Source: Acidiphilium sp. PA (GTDB taxonomy: Bacteria > Pseudomonadota > Alphaproteobacteria > Acetobacterales > Acetobacteraceae). Taken from it: a stretch of DNA of 64,000 nt. The notes beneath the pieces were generated by a model. The model was not told where the DNA came from, ran no database searches, and saw only the letters and a program-made list of their open reading frames with translations. Below, one piece after another: positions 8,922 through 17,656 of this stretch. Location: contig NZ_JAIMBY010000001.1 in the NCBI RefSeq assembly GCF_026191915.1, positions 682,001 through 746,000 of the forward strand, written 5' to 3'. The number at the start of each line of letters is the position of its first letter. The stretch's first letter is position 1. A program made the translations under genes and the position numbers.

Positions 8922-9321
8922 GATCGTTTCCCCGACGTTATATCGCGGACGATTATATTTAAAATCGCGAAAGCGCCAAGGGCGGAGGGACTCGCAATGT
9001 CGATACGTTGGCATAACCAAGTACAGGACACCGCCATAACCGCCACAACAACCCGATCGAATGATCGCAGAAATGATCGATAAATATATCTTTATTTTTA
9101 CAAATTAAAAAATTGGGTTCTATGGATAATTCAATATAATAAAAATATTCCATAAATAAACTACCACATTATGAAATAAAATTCTCGATTTTCTTACACA
9201 ATGATATTCTGAAACAAGTTAGGGTTGGTATCATTGAATAAAATATTTTGCCCGAATGTTGCAGAACGCAATTGCAGAAAACTTTCTGCGTTCGTTTCCA
9301 CAGCAATTGAAAGACAACACG
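8922..9321. promoter_or_regulatory. AT-rich divergent spacer between denD and the PEP-CTERM gene
   Basis: A 400-bp spacer that turns strongly AT-rich from about 9080 to 9245, unlike its surroundings. It must hold promoters for both divergent genes. A short stem GCAGAAA-AC-TTTCTGC lies at 9274-9289, about 33 nt before the PEP-CTERM start, and could be an operator or a 5' UTR hairpin. A 64-codon open frame on the minus strand here is low-complexity and I do not call it a gene. Confidence 0.5.
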
Positions 9322-9978
9322 ATGAAGAAGGCGATAGTTTTAGCGGGCGTTTTCGCGCTCACCGCCATAGGCGCATCGACAGCTCTGGCTGGAACGATGG
9401 CGCAGACCTATGGTACGTTCACCATAAATGCGACCGGAACGGTCATCACCTCACCGGCTGGTTCTCCACTTAATTCCATCACCAGCTTCACCTTGCCCGC
9501 GGATGAGACGGTGAGCAGCATCCCGGCAACCTATTTCATGCACACGAACGCGTTCCTCACCACACTCGCTCTGGGGCAACCCGTCACGATCAGCCCGCTC
9601 ACCGTGCCGGTACCGGCGAGCGGTTCGTCAGAAACGTTGAATTATACCGATTTTCTGACTTTCGGATCGACCGGGCAGTATAGTTTTTCCTTGATGAACC
9701 TATCGAATGTCACAGCAAACGGTGGATTGGTGCTGCAGGGACTCGGTCTGTTCAGCGATAGCACTGGACTCCTCGGCACCGATCTCCCGTCGGAGATCAG
9801 TTTCGCGCTCAGCCAGACGAACAGCCAGGGTGCTACCGGAATCTCGACCACTTTCTCGGTGCCGCCGTCGTTGACAAATGTGCCAGAGCCAGGGTCTCTC
9901 GCCTTGCTGGGCACCGCTTTGATCACACTCGGCCTGATCATCCGCCGCAAATCCGGCAAGGGTAACTCGTCAATTTAA
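9322..9978 (+). CDS. PEP-CTERM sorting domain protein, exported
   Basis: Secreted protein of 218 residues. The N-terminal signal peptide is MKKAIVLAGVFALTAIGAST with ALAG cleavage, and the Ser/Thr-rich body is probably beta-rich. The C-terminal sorting signal VPEPGSLALLGTALITLG plus a basic RRKSGKG tail is the classic PEP-CTERM tripartite signal. Such proteins are cleaved and anchored or released by an exosortase and are usually linked to exopolysaccharide. No exosortase is in this window. An earlier ATG at 9256 is in frame but would bury the signal peptide, so I start at 9322. Confidence 0.9.
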   Translation: MKKAIVLAGVFALTAIGASTALAGTMAQTYGTFTINATGTVITSPAGSPLNSITSFTLPADETVSSIPATYFMHTNAFLTTLALGQPVTISPLTVPVPASGSSETLNYTDFLTFGSTGQYSFSLMNLSNVTANGGLVLQGLGLFSDSTGLLGTDLPSEISFALSQTNSQGATGISTTFSVPPSLTNVPEPGSLALLGTALITLGLIIRRKSGKGNSSI

Positions 9979-10285
9979 AGCGATATGCGGTCATGGCGTC
10001 GCGGCCGCGGCATCATGATTGCATGAAATCGATCGTTAAAGCTGACAATCAGCGCGGTGGATCGCACCCATAACGCCCTGATACCGGCGCCGTTACGGAT
10101 TGGCTTGCGGTCACCCGCAGCCAATCCGAGACCACGTGACCTTGGCCTGATATCGGCCGCCGGGCATGGGCAACTCGGCGGCACGGCCCGCGGCCACGAT
10201 GCCCACCAGGCCGCTCCCATCGCGCCAATGCTGCATCGCCGGCGAACGCCGCCGGAATTATCACTCTGGTCGGCGACCGTGCGCC
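9979..10285. other. Convergent intergenic region, no gene seen
   Basis: About 300 bp between the 3' ends of the PEP-CTERM gene and gspG. Open frames exist on both strands but look like composition artefacts. No clear hairpin plus T-tract terminator was found. Confidence 0.4.
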
Positions 10286-10726
10286 TTACTTGTTGCAGAT
10301 CAGATGGGGCGCGCCGCTCGCGCCTGCGTCCGGCCCGCGCGAGCACAGATCATAAGGCATTCCCGCCCGGTTCGACGGATCGCGATAAATATACGGGTGA
10401 TTCCAGGGATCGACCGGCAGCTTACCTGCCTTCACATAAGGACCGTTCCAATTTTCGACCCCTGCCGGCCGCGCCACCAGTGCCTGCAGCCCCTGTTCGG
10501 TGGTCGGATAAGATCCGGTATCGAGCTTGTACATATCGAGCACCGACTCCAACCGCTCGATCGACTGCCCCGCAATAGACACCCGTGCCCGGCCAAGCTG
10601 GTGCAGCACCGCAGGCGCCACGATGCCGATCAACAGCCCGATGATGACAATCACCACCATGATCTCAAGCAGTGTAAATCCCGCCTCGTCCGAACTTCGC
10701 ACCGATTCCACAGCACCAGGCCGCAT
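10286..10726 (-). CDS. gspG: Type II secretion major pseudopilin GspG
   Basis: Major pseudopilin forming the shaft of the T2SS pseudopilus. The prepilin motif EAG/FTLLEIMVVIVIIG sits near the N-terminus, and the body has the GspG signatures YKLDTGSYPTTEQGLQAL and DPWNHPY. The cluster's peptidase GspO would cut after the Gly. I start at the ATG at 10726, giving a 16-residue leader. An earlier ATG at 10783 would make a 35-residue leader overlapping the divergent gene. It is oddly placed: the rest of the gsp operon begins 3 kb away, past a ferritin-like gene. Confidence 0.9.
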   Translation of the reverse strand: MRPGAVESVRSSDEAGFTLLEIMVVIVIIGLLIGIVAPAVLHQLGRARVSIAGQSIERLESVLDMYKLDTGSYPTTEQGLQALVARPAGVENWNGPYVKAGKLPVDPWNHPYIYRDPSNRAGMPYDLCSRGPDAGASGAPHLICNK

Positions 10727-10781
10727 CCGATTGATTAAATCGCGCAGATAAGACAACTTAAGCCGTGGCTGATTGGAGTGC

Positions 10782-11234
10782 ATGAGGTTGGCGATCCCTT
10801 ATCTGGCGTGTATGGCGCTCGTCGCGTCGATCTATCATCTTCCGCCACGCGTTCTCCCTTCGATAGCACGCGTCGAAGGCGGCACAAACGGCAGTGTCCA
10901 TCATAACGTCAACGGCTCGGACGACCTCGGTGTCATGCAGGTCAACACCCTCTGGCTACCCGCTTTGTCACGCTACACCCGCCTGCCCACCAGCCTCGTG
11001 AGAGCCCGCCTCACCAGCCAGCCCTGCTTCAACATCGCCGCTGCGGGCGCCATTCTGCGCACGTATCTGGCTCAGGATGACGGACATCTGATGCAGGCGA
11101 TCGGCGATTATCATTCGCATACCGCGCCGCTAAATCAGGCCTATCGGATCAAAGTCGTCGCCGCGGCGCGGCGCCTGTTCGCCTCACGCCGGACTGCCTC
11201 GCCTAAATTGACGAAGGTAGCGGCAAACCGCTGA
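10782..11234 (+). CDS. Lytic transglycosylase (SLT domain)
   Basis: Small (150 residue) SLT-type muramidase that cleaves peptidoglycan glycan strands. The catalytic Glu is in IARVEGGTNG, followed by NGSDDLGVMQVNTLWLP, the family's GxMQIN block, and an AIGDYHSHT segment. The N-terminal hydrophobic stretch (LAIPYLACMALVASIYHL) probably exports it. It resembles VirB1/IagB-type enzymes that open the wall for secretion machines, which fits its position divergent from gspG. An in-frame ATG at 10773 is also possible; either start overlaps or abuts the divergent gspG start region. Confidence 0.85.
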   Translation: MRLAIPYLACMALVASIYHLPPRVLPSIARVEGGTNGSVHHNVNGSDDLGVMQVNTLWLPALSRYTRLPTSLVRARLTSQPCFNIAAAGAILRTYLAQDDGHLMQAIGDYHSHTAPLNQAYRIKVVAAARRLFASRRTASPKLTKVAANR

Positions 11235-11292
11235 ACGAGCGACGACACAACGGGGCCGGATCACCATGCCCCGCGTGCGATCATCGAAACAA

Positions 11293-11320
11293 GGCCGGGC
11301 GCCTCGAGCAGCGCCCGGCC
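11293..11320. terminator. Strong GC hairpin between convergent genes
   Basis: Perfect 10-bp stem GGCCGGGCGC / GCGCCCGGCC with loop CTCGAGCA. On the minus strand it is followed by TTGTTTC, so it most likely ends the ferritin-like transcript. It may also block read-through from the transglycosylase gene. No long T-tract, hence moderate confidence. Confidence 0.55.
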
Positions 11321-11327
11321 TGACAGG

Positions 11328-12284
11328 TCAGGATGTATAAATCGTGCCATTCATGCCGGACGGGAAGAAAAGACCTTTCGTCAAGCCGGTTCCCGTCGCG
11401 CCGTAAACAATGTTCAGCACCTGTTGCGGCGTACGCCGGAATACCAGCGCCTGCGGCCCGAACGGACCCACGTTGACCGCACCGTTCGGCATCAGCACGC
11501 CCTGGTCGTCCGCGGGAATGCCGGTCATGCCGCCGGTGCCCGACAACGTGGCCCGCAAAGCCGAAATCTTCGCAAGCGGCACACCGCCGCCGATCGTGGC
11601 CAGCAAAGTCCGAACAGTGGCGGCATGATACGCTTCAACCGCCTCGATCGCACCGGCGTAGGTCACGTTCGCAGGCGTCGTCAACGCCGCCAGCGCACCA
11701 CAGTAAGCCGTCACACCGACATCCTCGAACACATAGGCGCCGATCAGAAAGCTGAGTTCATCGGCGAACGGGTTGAACGTCTGCCCTTTCACGATCAACC
11801 CGGCCGCAAGAGCCAGAGTGGTCCAGGAATTAACGAGGTCGATGTTCGGCATTGCCACGGCCGAAGAGCCTAGGCTCGTGCGCAGAAACCGCACATGGGT
11901 CTGTTCATCGGCGGCGATATTCGCGGCATACTGCTGATAGATGGGGGTCTTGAACGGCACCGCGGCACCGCCGGTGACGGTTCCCTGCGTTCCGGTGCCG
12001 GTCTGATCGGCCGGGGCGACGCCTTGGCCGGTCACCGCATACAGATAATAGTTCGCCTCGAGATATTCGAGATTGAGCGCGAAGTTCAGAATATCGGCAT
12101 CCGTATACCCCGTGGCGGCGCGCGCGGAAGGGCTGGTAAGCGCCAGGCCGCCGACACCCGCTGCGGTCATGCCGCTCAGGGCCGCCACACCGGCGACGCC
12201 GACACCCGCGTTCCGAATAAGGCTCCGCCGGCCCGCGCGTGCGGTGGCGACGGTCTTGATCTGCTCAGTCACATCGATCGTCAT
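11328..12284 (-). CDS. Ferritin-like domain protein, probably Tat-exported
   Basis: A 318-residue protein of the Ferritin_2 (desiccation-related) group. The N-terminus has a twin-arginine signal AGRRSLIRNAGVGVAGVAAL followed by a hydrophobic stretch and SARAA cleavage. The mature protein starts with YTDADILNFALNLEYLEANYY, and further Glu/His positions (DEQTHVRFL, VEAYHAATVR) look like a four-helix bundle metal site. Expected location is the periplasm or exterior. The biochemical role of the family is poorly known. It is a single-gene unit between gspG and the acyltransferase. Confidence 0.82.
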   Translation of the reverse strand: MTIDVTEQIKTVATARAGRRSLIRNAGVGVAGVAALSGMTAAGVGGLALTSPSARAATGYTDADILNFALNLEYLEANYYLYAVTGQGVAPADQTGTGTQGTVTGGAAVPFKTPIYQQYAANIAADEQTHVRFLRTSLGSSAVAMPNIDLVNSWTTLALAAGLIVKGQTFNPFADELSFLIGAYVFEDVGVTAYCGALAALTTPANVTYAGAIEAVEAYHAATVRTLLATIGGGVPLAKISALRATLSGTGGMTGIPADDQGVLMPNGAVNVGPFGPQALVFRRTPQQVLNIVYGATGTGLTKGLFFPSGMNGTIYTS

Positions 12285-12558
12285 TGGCTGATTCCCTGAA
12301 AGTTGATAAAAACGACATTGTCAGGCCGGAGCGCACAGAGAGACGCACAGTCGCGCTTCAGTATTTTCGCCGACTGCTGCATTGCCGGACACGGTTCGTA
12401 TGCGCTGCTATGCCTCCCTTTGATCACGCCGCCATGTCATCCCTGGTCCTCGCGGTGCGGCTCTGATGTCAGGTGTACGGCCGATCATCCGCGATAGATG
12501 CGGCAGAATGCGAATATTTCTGAAAAATCCGGCAGTCTCGAAAACCGCAACCGAAGGC

Positions 12559-13755
12559 TCAGGTCTCGGACCCCACATGACCGCCCCGAACGTCGCGCTC
12601 GTGATCTGACGCCGCACCGGGCGGTCGGTAGTGACCACTCAGACGATGGCCAAGTTCAATCGTTTTGTCTTCGACTGTTCTGTGTAATAAATATGAAATA
12701 AAAATGATGATCAGCACGCTGCCTGACAGTGCAACGTAATAATCAAAATGCAATACCATCATGAAAATTTTGATCATGGTAAACCCAAGGACCGCGTGGA
12801 TCAGATAAAACGGAAAGCTGATCGAGGCGACGAAATCGAGCCCCCGATTGCCGCCGATCCGGTGCCGCGCCGCGTAAAGCCCCCCGAACACCGCCAGCGC
12901 CGCACAATAATTGCACGCCACCACACGATACTCCGGCTGTGCGACACCCCATGCTGTCGCCGCACCGAACAGCAGAACCATCCCGGCGCCGCCGGCCAAC
13001 AATCCTCTTGTACCGATCTGGCCGTTGTTGTGAAAATTGAACAATACGCCGATCAGCATGAACACGAGGTAGCGCAGTTCGAAGCCAAATCCCGCAAGCA
13101 TGCGCGCCTCCAGCGACGGGTTGTGCGCGGCCGGCTGGCGACCGATCAGCACAGCGAGCATCGCAAGCCCGATCGCGACGCCGACCACCGCCACGACATT
13201 GCCGCGTCGGATGACACCTGCAAACAGCAACACGAGCAGATAGAACTCGAGTTCGATTGTCAGCGTCCAGTTCACGAAATCAATCACCGGTGCGCCGACC
13301 AGATTGGCAACCACGAGCAGATTGGCGGCGATCGTACCCGCACCATAGATAAACGGCCGCTGCCAATAGATCGCGGCCGCATAAAGCACGCCGAGTTCGA
13401 TCAGCAACGCCAGAATGACCAACGGATAGATCCGCAGGATTCGCGCCGCCAGAAATGTCAGGCGGCTATGCCGTGTCAGCGAATACGGAATGACCAGACC
13501 ACTGATCAGAAAGAACAGGCCGACCCCGAACGGACCGAGCTGGAACCATCGGTCATCGACCCAGCCATAAGCCGCCGGCACCGGGCCGGTCTGCACCGGC
13601 GAGAATGTCGCCGCCGCGACAAATTGCGGCACCGCCCAATAGACGCCGACCAAATGACTGCACGCGACCATGATGGCCGCAAGGCCGCGCAACTGGTTGG
13701 CAAACGCGAGCCGCCGTGCCGGCCGCGGGGCGGGTTCAGGATTGTACGCGGCCAT
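12559..13755 (-). CDS. Acyltransferase family 3 membrane protein
   Basis: Polytopic acyltransferase of about 398 residues (Acyl_transf_3 / OafA-like), the family that O-acetylates or acylates surface sugars. The N-terminal family motif FANQLRGLAAIMVACSHL carries the conserved RGLAA and His. A VNWTLTIELEFYLLV segment in the middle matches the WSLxxE-type motif, and about ten hydrophobic segments follow. The ATG at 13755 lies inside the last codons of gspK (20-nt overlap), so it is the last gene of the T2SS operon. The frame is open further upstream without homology-like content. Confidence 0.87.
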   Translation of the reverse strand: MAAYNPEPAPRPARRLAFANQLRGLAAIMVACSHLVGVYWAVPQFVAAATFSPVQTGPVPAAYGWVDDRWFQLGPFGVGLFFLISGLVIPYSLTRHSRLTFLAARILRIYPLVILALLIELGVLYAAAIYWQRPFIYGAGTIAANLLVVANLVGAPVIDFVNWTLTIELEFYLLVLLFAGVIRRGNVVAVVGVAIGLAMLAVLIGRQPAAHNPSLEARMLAGFGFELRYLVFMLIGVLFNFHNNGQIGTRGLLAGGAGMVLLFGAATAWGVAQPEYRVVACNYCAALAVFGGLYAARHRIGGNRGLDFVASISFPFYLIHAVLGFTMIKIFMMVLHFDYYVALSGSVLIIIFISYLLHRTVEDKTIELGHRLSGHYRPPGAASDHERDVRGGHVGSET

Positions 13756-14590
13756 CTTGTGCCGCGGGGACAAACCACGCCAGTATCCGCATCCAGCCGC
13801 CCGCCTGCGATCCCAGCCGCACGATCGCACGCCGCGTGAACCTGCTTCTCCCAGGACCCGACGCCGTGGCGGTGATCTCGATCACCCGTAATCCCGGCGG
13901 ATGCGGCATGAACGCCGCCCCGGCACCGGCACCCATTGCCACCGCCCGTCTCACCGCCGGTGCCGCATAGGCGAGGTTGACCCCGCCGTTGCCGTATAGA
14001 GTGAGATACGGCCGCAGCGCGTTCAGCAGGCGCGGTGACACGCCGGCCACCAAACCGAGTTCGCTCAACGACTCAAACGGCGTACCCGGCGGCCCGAGCC
14101 GATGGCCGCCAGCGCGATATTGCGCGGCAAGATGCACGGCGTGTTGGGCATCGGCGTCCGGCGCCCGCCATTGCACGATGCTCGAAGCCACCGCGGCTGC
14201 CTGCGCCCGGCTGCGGCCCACCGCCACGATCAGTGCCTGCAACAGCGACGCCGGCGCGGCATTGATGTTGATTTTGCCGGATTGATCGATCAACGCAACC
14301 CTGATTCGCGCGACGAATGCATCACCGTGAACATCGATCAGATGGATCTGCCCATCCGCGGGCCAGTGGGCCGCCGTCTGGTCGAGGTTGTGAAACGCCG
14401 CCACCGCAATCGCGCCGTCCGCCTGGCTCTGGAGCGCGGCACCGCGCCGCAGGTTCAGCGCGAGCCGCGCCTCGTCACGGCCTGCCGCCTCGATATGACC
14501 GACCAGAAACATCAGAAGCACGACGGTCCACAGCACGATGATCAACGCAACACCCGATTGCCGCTCATCGCGCGGCGCCCGGCCGGTCAC
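13736..14590 (-). CDS. gspK: Type II secretion minor pseudopilin GspK
   Basis: Large minor pseudopilin that forms the tip complex with GspI and GspJ. The prepilin-type N-terminus QSGVALIIVLWTVVLLMFLV is followed by GspK landmarks: a KININAAP turn near residue 115, SIVQWRAPDADAQ, and LSELGLVAGVS. The length of 284 is typical. I start at the GTG at 14590, whose bases overlap the gspD stop; the longer open frame upstream lies inside gspD and reads as artefact. Confidence 0.9.
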   Translation of the reverse strand: MTGRAPRDERQSGVALIIVLWTVVLLMFLVGHIEAAGRDEARLALNLRRGAALQSQADGAIAVAAFHNLDQTAAHWPADGQIHLIDVHGDAFVARIRVALIDQSGKININAAPASLLQALIVAVGRSRAQAAAVASSIVQWRAPDADAQHAVHLAAQYRAGGHRLGPPGTPFESLSELGLVAGVSPRLLNALRPYLTLYGNGGVNLAYAAPAVRRAVAMGAGAGAAFMPHPPGLRVIEITATASGPGRSRFTRRAIVRLGSQAGGWMRILAWFVPAAQDGRVQS

Positions 14591-16905
14591 TGCTGAACCC
14601 GCAACGCACGCCGAACCGCAAGGTTGGGATCGGACAGCCCGGCATCCGGCACGCTCAATGCCGCCGGCACATTGGTCGCACCCGGCATCGCACGTTCCAT
14701 ATCCGCCGTCAGCGCCTGCACGTCGTGTGTGTTGTAAACCACGTGCGGTGTCAGCAGCACCAGCAATTCGTCGCGCACCCGCGTGTTGTCCTGCGTGCCC
14801 GCGAGTGCACCGAGCACAGGAATATCCTTGAGCCAAGGAATTCCTTGGTTTCCACGCGAGGCGTTATCCGTGATCAACCCGGCCAGACCGATCGTCTGGC
14901 CGTCCTGCACCACCACGCTCGACGATATGCTGCGCTGCAGAAACGTCGGCGACTGGATGCCGTTGGTCGTCGTGGCGGTCGATACGCTGCTGACATTCTG
15001 GGCGATCCGCAACTCCACCAGCCCGTCACGGTCGACCCGCGGCGTCACCCTCATGATCACGCCGGTCGGCTGATATTGAATGCTGCTGATCACCGGTGCG
15101 CCAGACGTGATGGTGCTCTGCGAACTCGACGTCAGATACGGCACCAGGCTGCCCACCTGCAGTTCCGCCGTATGATTGTTCAACACCAGCAACTCCGGCG
15201 AGGACAGCACCCGCACCTTGGTCACCGCCTGCAATGCCGAAATCGCCAGCGGCGCGCCACCGACTCCGCTGCCACCGATCACGAAGCCGGGAAAGGTCGA
15301 ATCGAGCGCCACGTTCGCCGGCGTGGTGAGCGATGCGGTGCCATTGTTCAGAATGCCGTTGATGCCGCCAGCTTTCTGGAAAAAGAACTGCGTGCCATAT
15401 TTCAGATTATTGTTGAGCTGCACCTCCGCAATCGTCGCATCGATCCGCACTTCCAGCGGCAGCACGTCGATCTTGCGCAACATGGCGTTGACCAGGTCGT
15501 CCTCGCTTTGCGTCGCATAGATCAACAGCGCGTTGTTCTGCTGATCGGGAATGATCCGCATCGTATCGCTCGCACTACCGCCGCCCGCAGCGCCGCCACC
15601 CCCCAGCCCGCCCAACAGAGGATTGGCCGAACTGCCCGAAGCCGCCCCCGGCGTGCCGGTGGCCGCGGGTGCCACCGTACCGCCGCCGATGCCACCACTG
15701 CCGATGCCGCCCGCAGCAATGCCGCCCCCCGCTCCACCCAACGGGTTCGATATTGAAATCCCGCCGGATGCGCCGCCGGCCGCCGCCGCGCCGCCCATTG
15801 TCTCGCCGCTGCTGCCCGTGCCGCCGGTCACAGTCCCGTTCGGCTGCGCGGTCACGTTATCGGGCGTGAACGCCTGCTGCAGCACATACGCAAGATTATT
15901 GGCCTGACTGTCCTGCAGGTAATAAACATGCCAGCTTCGCGTTGTCTGCGCCTGGTTCCGCTCGATCAGGTCGAACACCCGCCGCACATCCGCGATCGTG
16001 TCGGCACGGCTGGCCACCGCCAGAATGGCGTTGACCTGCTCCATCGGCACAATCCGCAACCCGGCCAGATCCGCCTTGCCCGCCAACGCGGTTTGCAAGG
16101 AAGCCGCCATATCCTTGGCATCACCTGCCGATACCGGGAGCAGAGCATAGGATTGCCCGGCCAACTGATCGATATCGAACGCGCGCACCAGGCCTAGCAT
16201 CGTCGCCCGATCCGCCGGGTCGCCCGACAGCAGCACCGCATTCCCGTTCGGTGCAGCGACGATCTTTCCCCCGGCGCCGATAAAGGGCTGCAGCACCTTG
16301 GCGAGCTCCCCGGCGGCGGCGTAGCGCAACGGCACCAGCGTGCTGCCCGCCTCGGCCGTGTTGCCCGCCAGATTGGTCGTCGTCGCAGCGGTCGCCGCCG
16401 GCACCACCCGATACAGCGTGCCGGTCTGCACCAGCGCCGCGCCGTTCTCGCCCAGCAACGCCTGCAACACCGGCAGCAGTTCTGCGCGCGTCAGCGGCTG
16501 CGCGGTATGAAACGTCGCCGTGCCGTGCACGCTGGGATCAATCACGTAGTTGACGTGCAGCATATCCCCGAGGATCTGCGCAATCACGGTGCGGATATCG
16601 GTATCGGCAAAGTTGAGTGAAATATCGCCGCCGCCGGCCCCGGCGCCGCTTGCCCCATCAGACGGCAGACCAAGCGGTTGCGCCTGTCCGTAGCTCACCT
16701 GCGGCGACGCCTGCCGCGCGGGGCCGAGGTTCGTATTGGGATCGAGCGTGGCATACCGGGCGCCGACCGACCCGCGCAACTGGCTCAACCGCTGCGGCGC
16801 CGCGAGCGGCTGCCGCGACGCAGCGCATCCGCTCAGACCGCCCACTGCCAGCATCCCCGCCAGGCTGCCGAGCGAGATCACCCGCGCGAGTCGGTCCTTC
16901 TTCAT
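14587..16905 (-). CDS. gspD: Type II secretion outer-membrane secretin GspD
   Basis: Secretin that forms the outer-membrane channel. The N-terminus has a lipoprotein-like signal (AGMLAVGGLSGCAAS). The N0 domain (ISLNFADTDIRTVIAQILG) and N1-N3 repeats follow, and the C-terminal secretin domain is clear (VLSSPELLVLNNHTAELQVG; YQPTGVIMRVTPRV; VVQDGQTIGLAGL). A Gly/Ala/Ser-rich insert of roughly 90 residues (about 358-451) interrupts the N3 region. The length of 772 residues is at the long side because of it. It sits between the GspC/N-like gene and gspK. Confidence 0.94.
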   Translation of the reverse strand: MKKDRLARVISLGSLAGMLAVGGLSGCAASRQPLAAPQRLSQLRGSVGARYATLDPNTNLGPARQASPQVSYGQAQPLGLPSDGASGAGAGGGDISLNFADTDIRTVIAQILGDMLHVNYVIDPSVHGTATFHTAQPLTRAELLPVLQALLGENGAALVQTGTLYRVVPAATAATTTNLAGNTAEAGSTLVPLRYAAAGELAKVLQPFIGAGGKIVAAPNGNAVLLSGDPADRATMLGLVRAFDIDQLAGQSYALLPVSAGDAKDMAASLQTALAGKADLAGLRIVPMEQVNAILAVASRADTIADVRRVFDLIERNQAQTTRSWHVYYLQDSQANNLAYVLQQAFTPDNVTAQPNGTVTGGTGSSGETMGGAAAAGGASGGISISNPLGGAGGGIAAGGIGSGGIGGGTVAPAATGTPGAASGSSANPLLGGLGGGGAAGGGSASDTMRIIPDQQNNALLIYATQSEDDLVNAMLRKIDVLPLEVRIDATIAEVQLNNNLKYGTQFFFQKAGGINGILNNGTASLTTPANVALDSTFPGFVIGGSGVGGAPLAISALQAVTKVRVLSSPELLVLNNHTAELQVGSLVPYLTSSSQSTITSGAPVISSIQYQPTGVIMRVTPRVDRDGLVELRIAQNVSSVSTATTTNGIQSPTFLQRSISSSVVVQDGQTIGLAGLITDNASRGNQGIPWLKDIPVLGALAGTQDNTRVRDELLVLLTPHVVYNTHDVQALTADMERAMPGATNVPAALSVPDAGLSDPNLAVRRALRVQQ

Positions 16906-16915
16906 GCGGCGGCTA

Positions 16916-17656
16916 TCATTCGGCCGCGACCCCGGCTGGCGCCGAAGGTTTGCCCGCCGGCAGCAGCGGATGACTGGCGAGTGGCGGCCGCGGCGGCGGC
17001 ACCAGTTGCGATAAAGGCGGCGGCCCCGACCACGTCGCCGCGCTCGGCAGATCCGTCGATGTCCCGCCGAGCATGATACCGCCCGCCGTCCGGGTCATCG
17101 GGGGCATGGCGAACAGCGAACCCGGTGGCACCCCGCGCGCAGCCGTGACCGGAGTCGCACGCGGCGCGGTCGGGGCCGCGCTCGTGCTGGCAGCCGGCGT
17201 GTCGCCGTAGGTAATCCGCACCGTCTCGACTCCATCGGGTCCGAGCACCGAGACACGATCACGCGCAATCCCCCGAACGGTGAAACCACCGATCCGCGCG
17301 CCCGGCTGCACAGTGATCGGCTTGCCCGTGGCGGGCGCGAAAATCGCGAACCGTCCTTCCGGACTGACCATGATGCCGGTCAGCCTCGGCAGCGCCGCGC
17401 GACTTGATCCCGCAACCGCCGCAATGCGGGCCGGCCGGCGTGAGGGGGTGAACAACGGCCGCGCCAGAATCGCCGCCACCCACCTGTTGGTCCGGCCCGG
17501 GTCCACCGGCACCCCCGGCGTCAATCGCAACGGGGCAGGCCCCGCCGCCACGATCGCGCGACTTGCCTCCCCATGCGCCGACCACGCCTCGCCGATCACG
17601 ATGCAACCCAGAACCAAAGCCAATCCACCCATCGTCATGAAGGCAAGTCGAAGCAT
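16916..17656 (-). CDS. GspC/GspN-like T2SS inner-membrane component
   Basis: A 246-residue protein with one N-terminal membrane segment (FMTMGGLALVLGCIVIGEAW) and a periplasmic part. NRWVAAILARPLFTPSRRPA is the block common to alphaproteobacterial GspC/GspN-like proteins, followed by an HR-like beta domain (LTGIMVSPEGRFAIF, GARIGGFTVRGI). The C-terminal 100 residues are Pro/Ala-rich with no PDZ domain. It would link the inner-membrane platform to the secretin GspD, whose gene follows 10 bp downstream. It starts within TAATG of the gspM stop. The subunit letter is uncertain. Confidence 0.72.
   Translation of the reverse strand: MLRLAFMTMGGLALVLGCIVIGEAWSAHGEASRAIVAAGPAPLRLTPGVPVDPGRTNRWVAAILARPLFTPSRRPARIAAVAGSSRAALPRLTGIMVSPEGRFAIFAPATGKPITVQPGARIGGFTVRGIARDRVSVLGPDGVETVRITYGDTPAASTSAAPTAPRATPVTAARGVPPGSLFAMPPMTRTAGGIMLGGTSTDLPSAATWSGPPPLSQLVPPPRPPLASHPLLPAGKPSAPAGVAAE

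Noticed and set aside
8959-9153. 64-codon minus-strand frame in the AT-rich spacer
   Set aside because: No ribosome-binding site or family; likely chance frame in promoter DNA.
9975-10346. 123-codon minus-strand frame downstream of gspG
   Set aside because: Arg-rich, overlaps the gspG end, no recognisable content.
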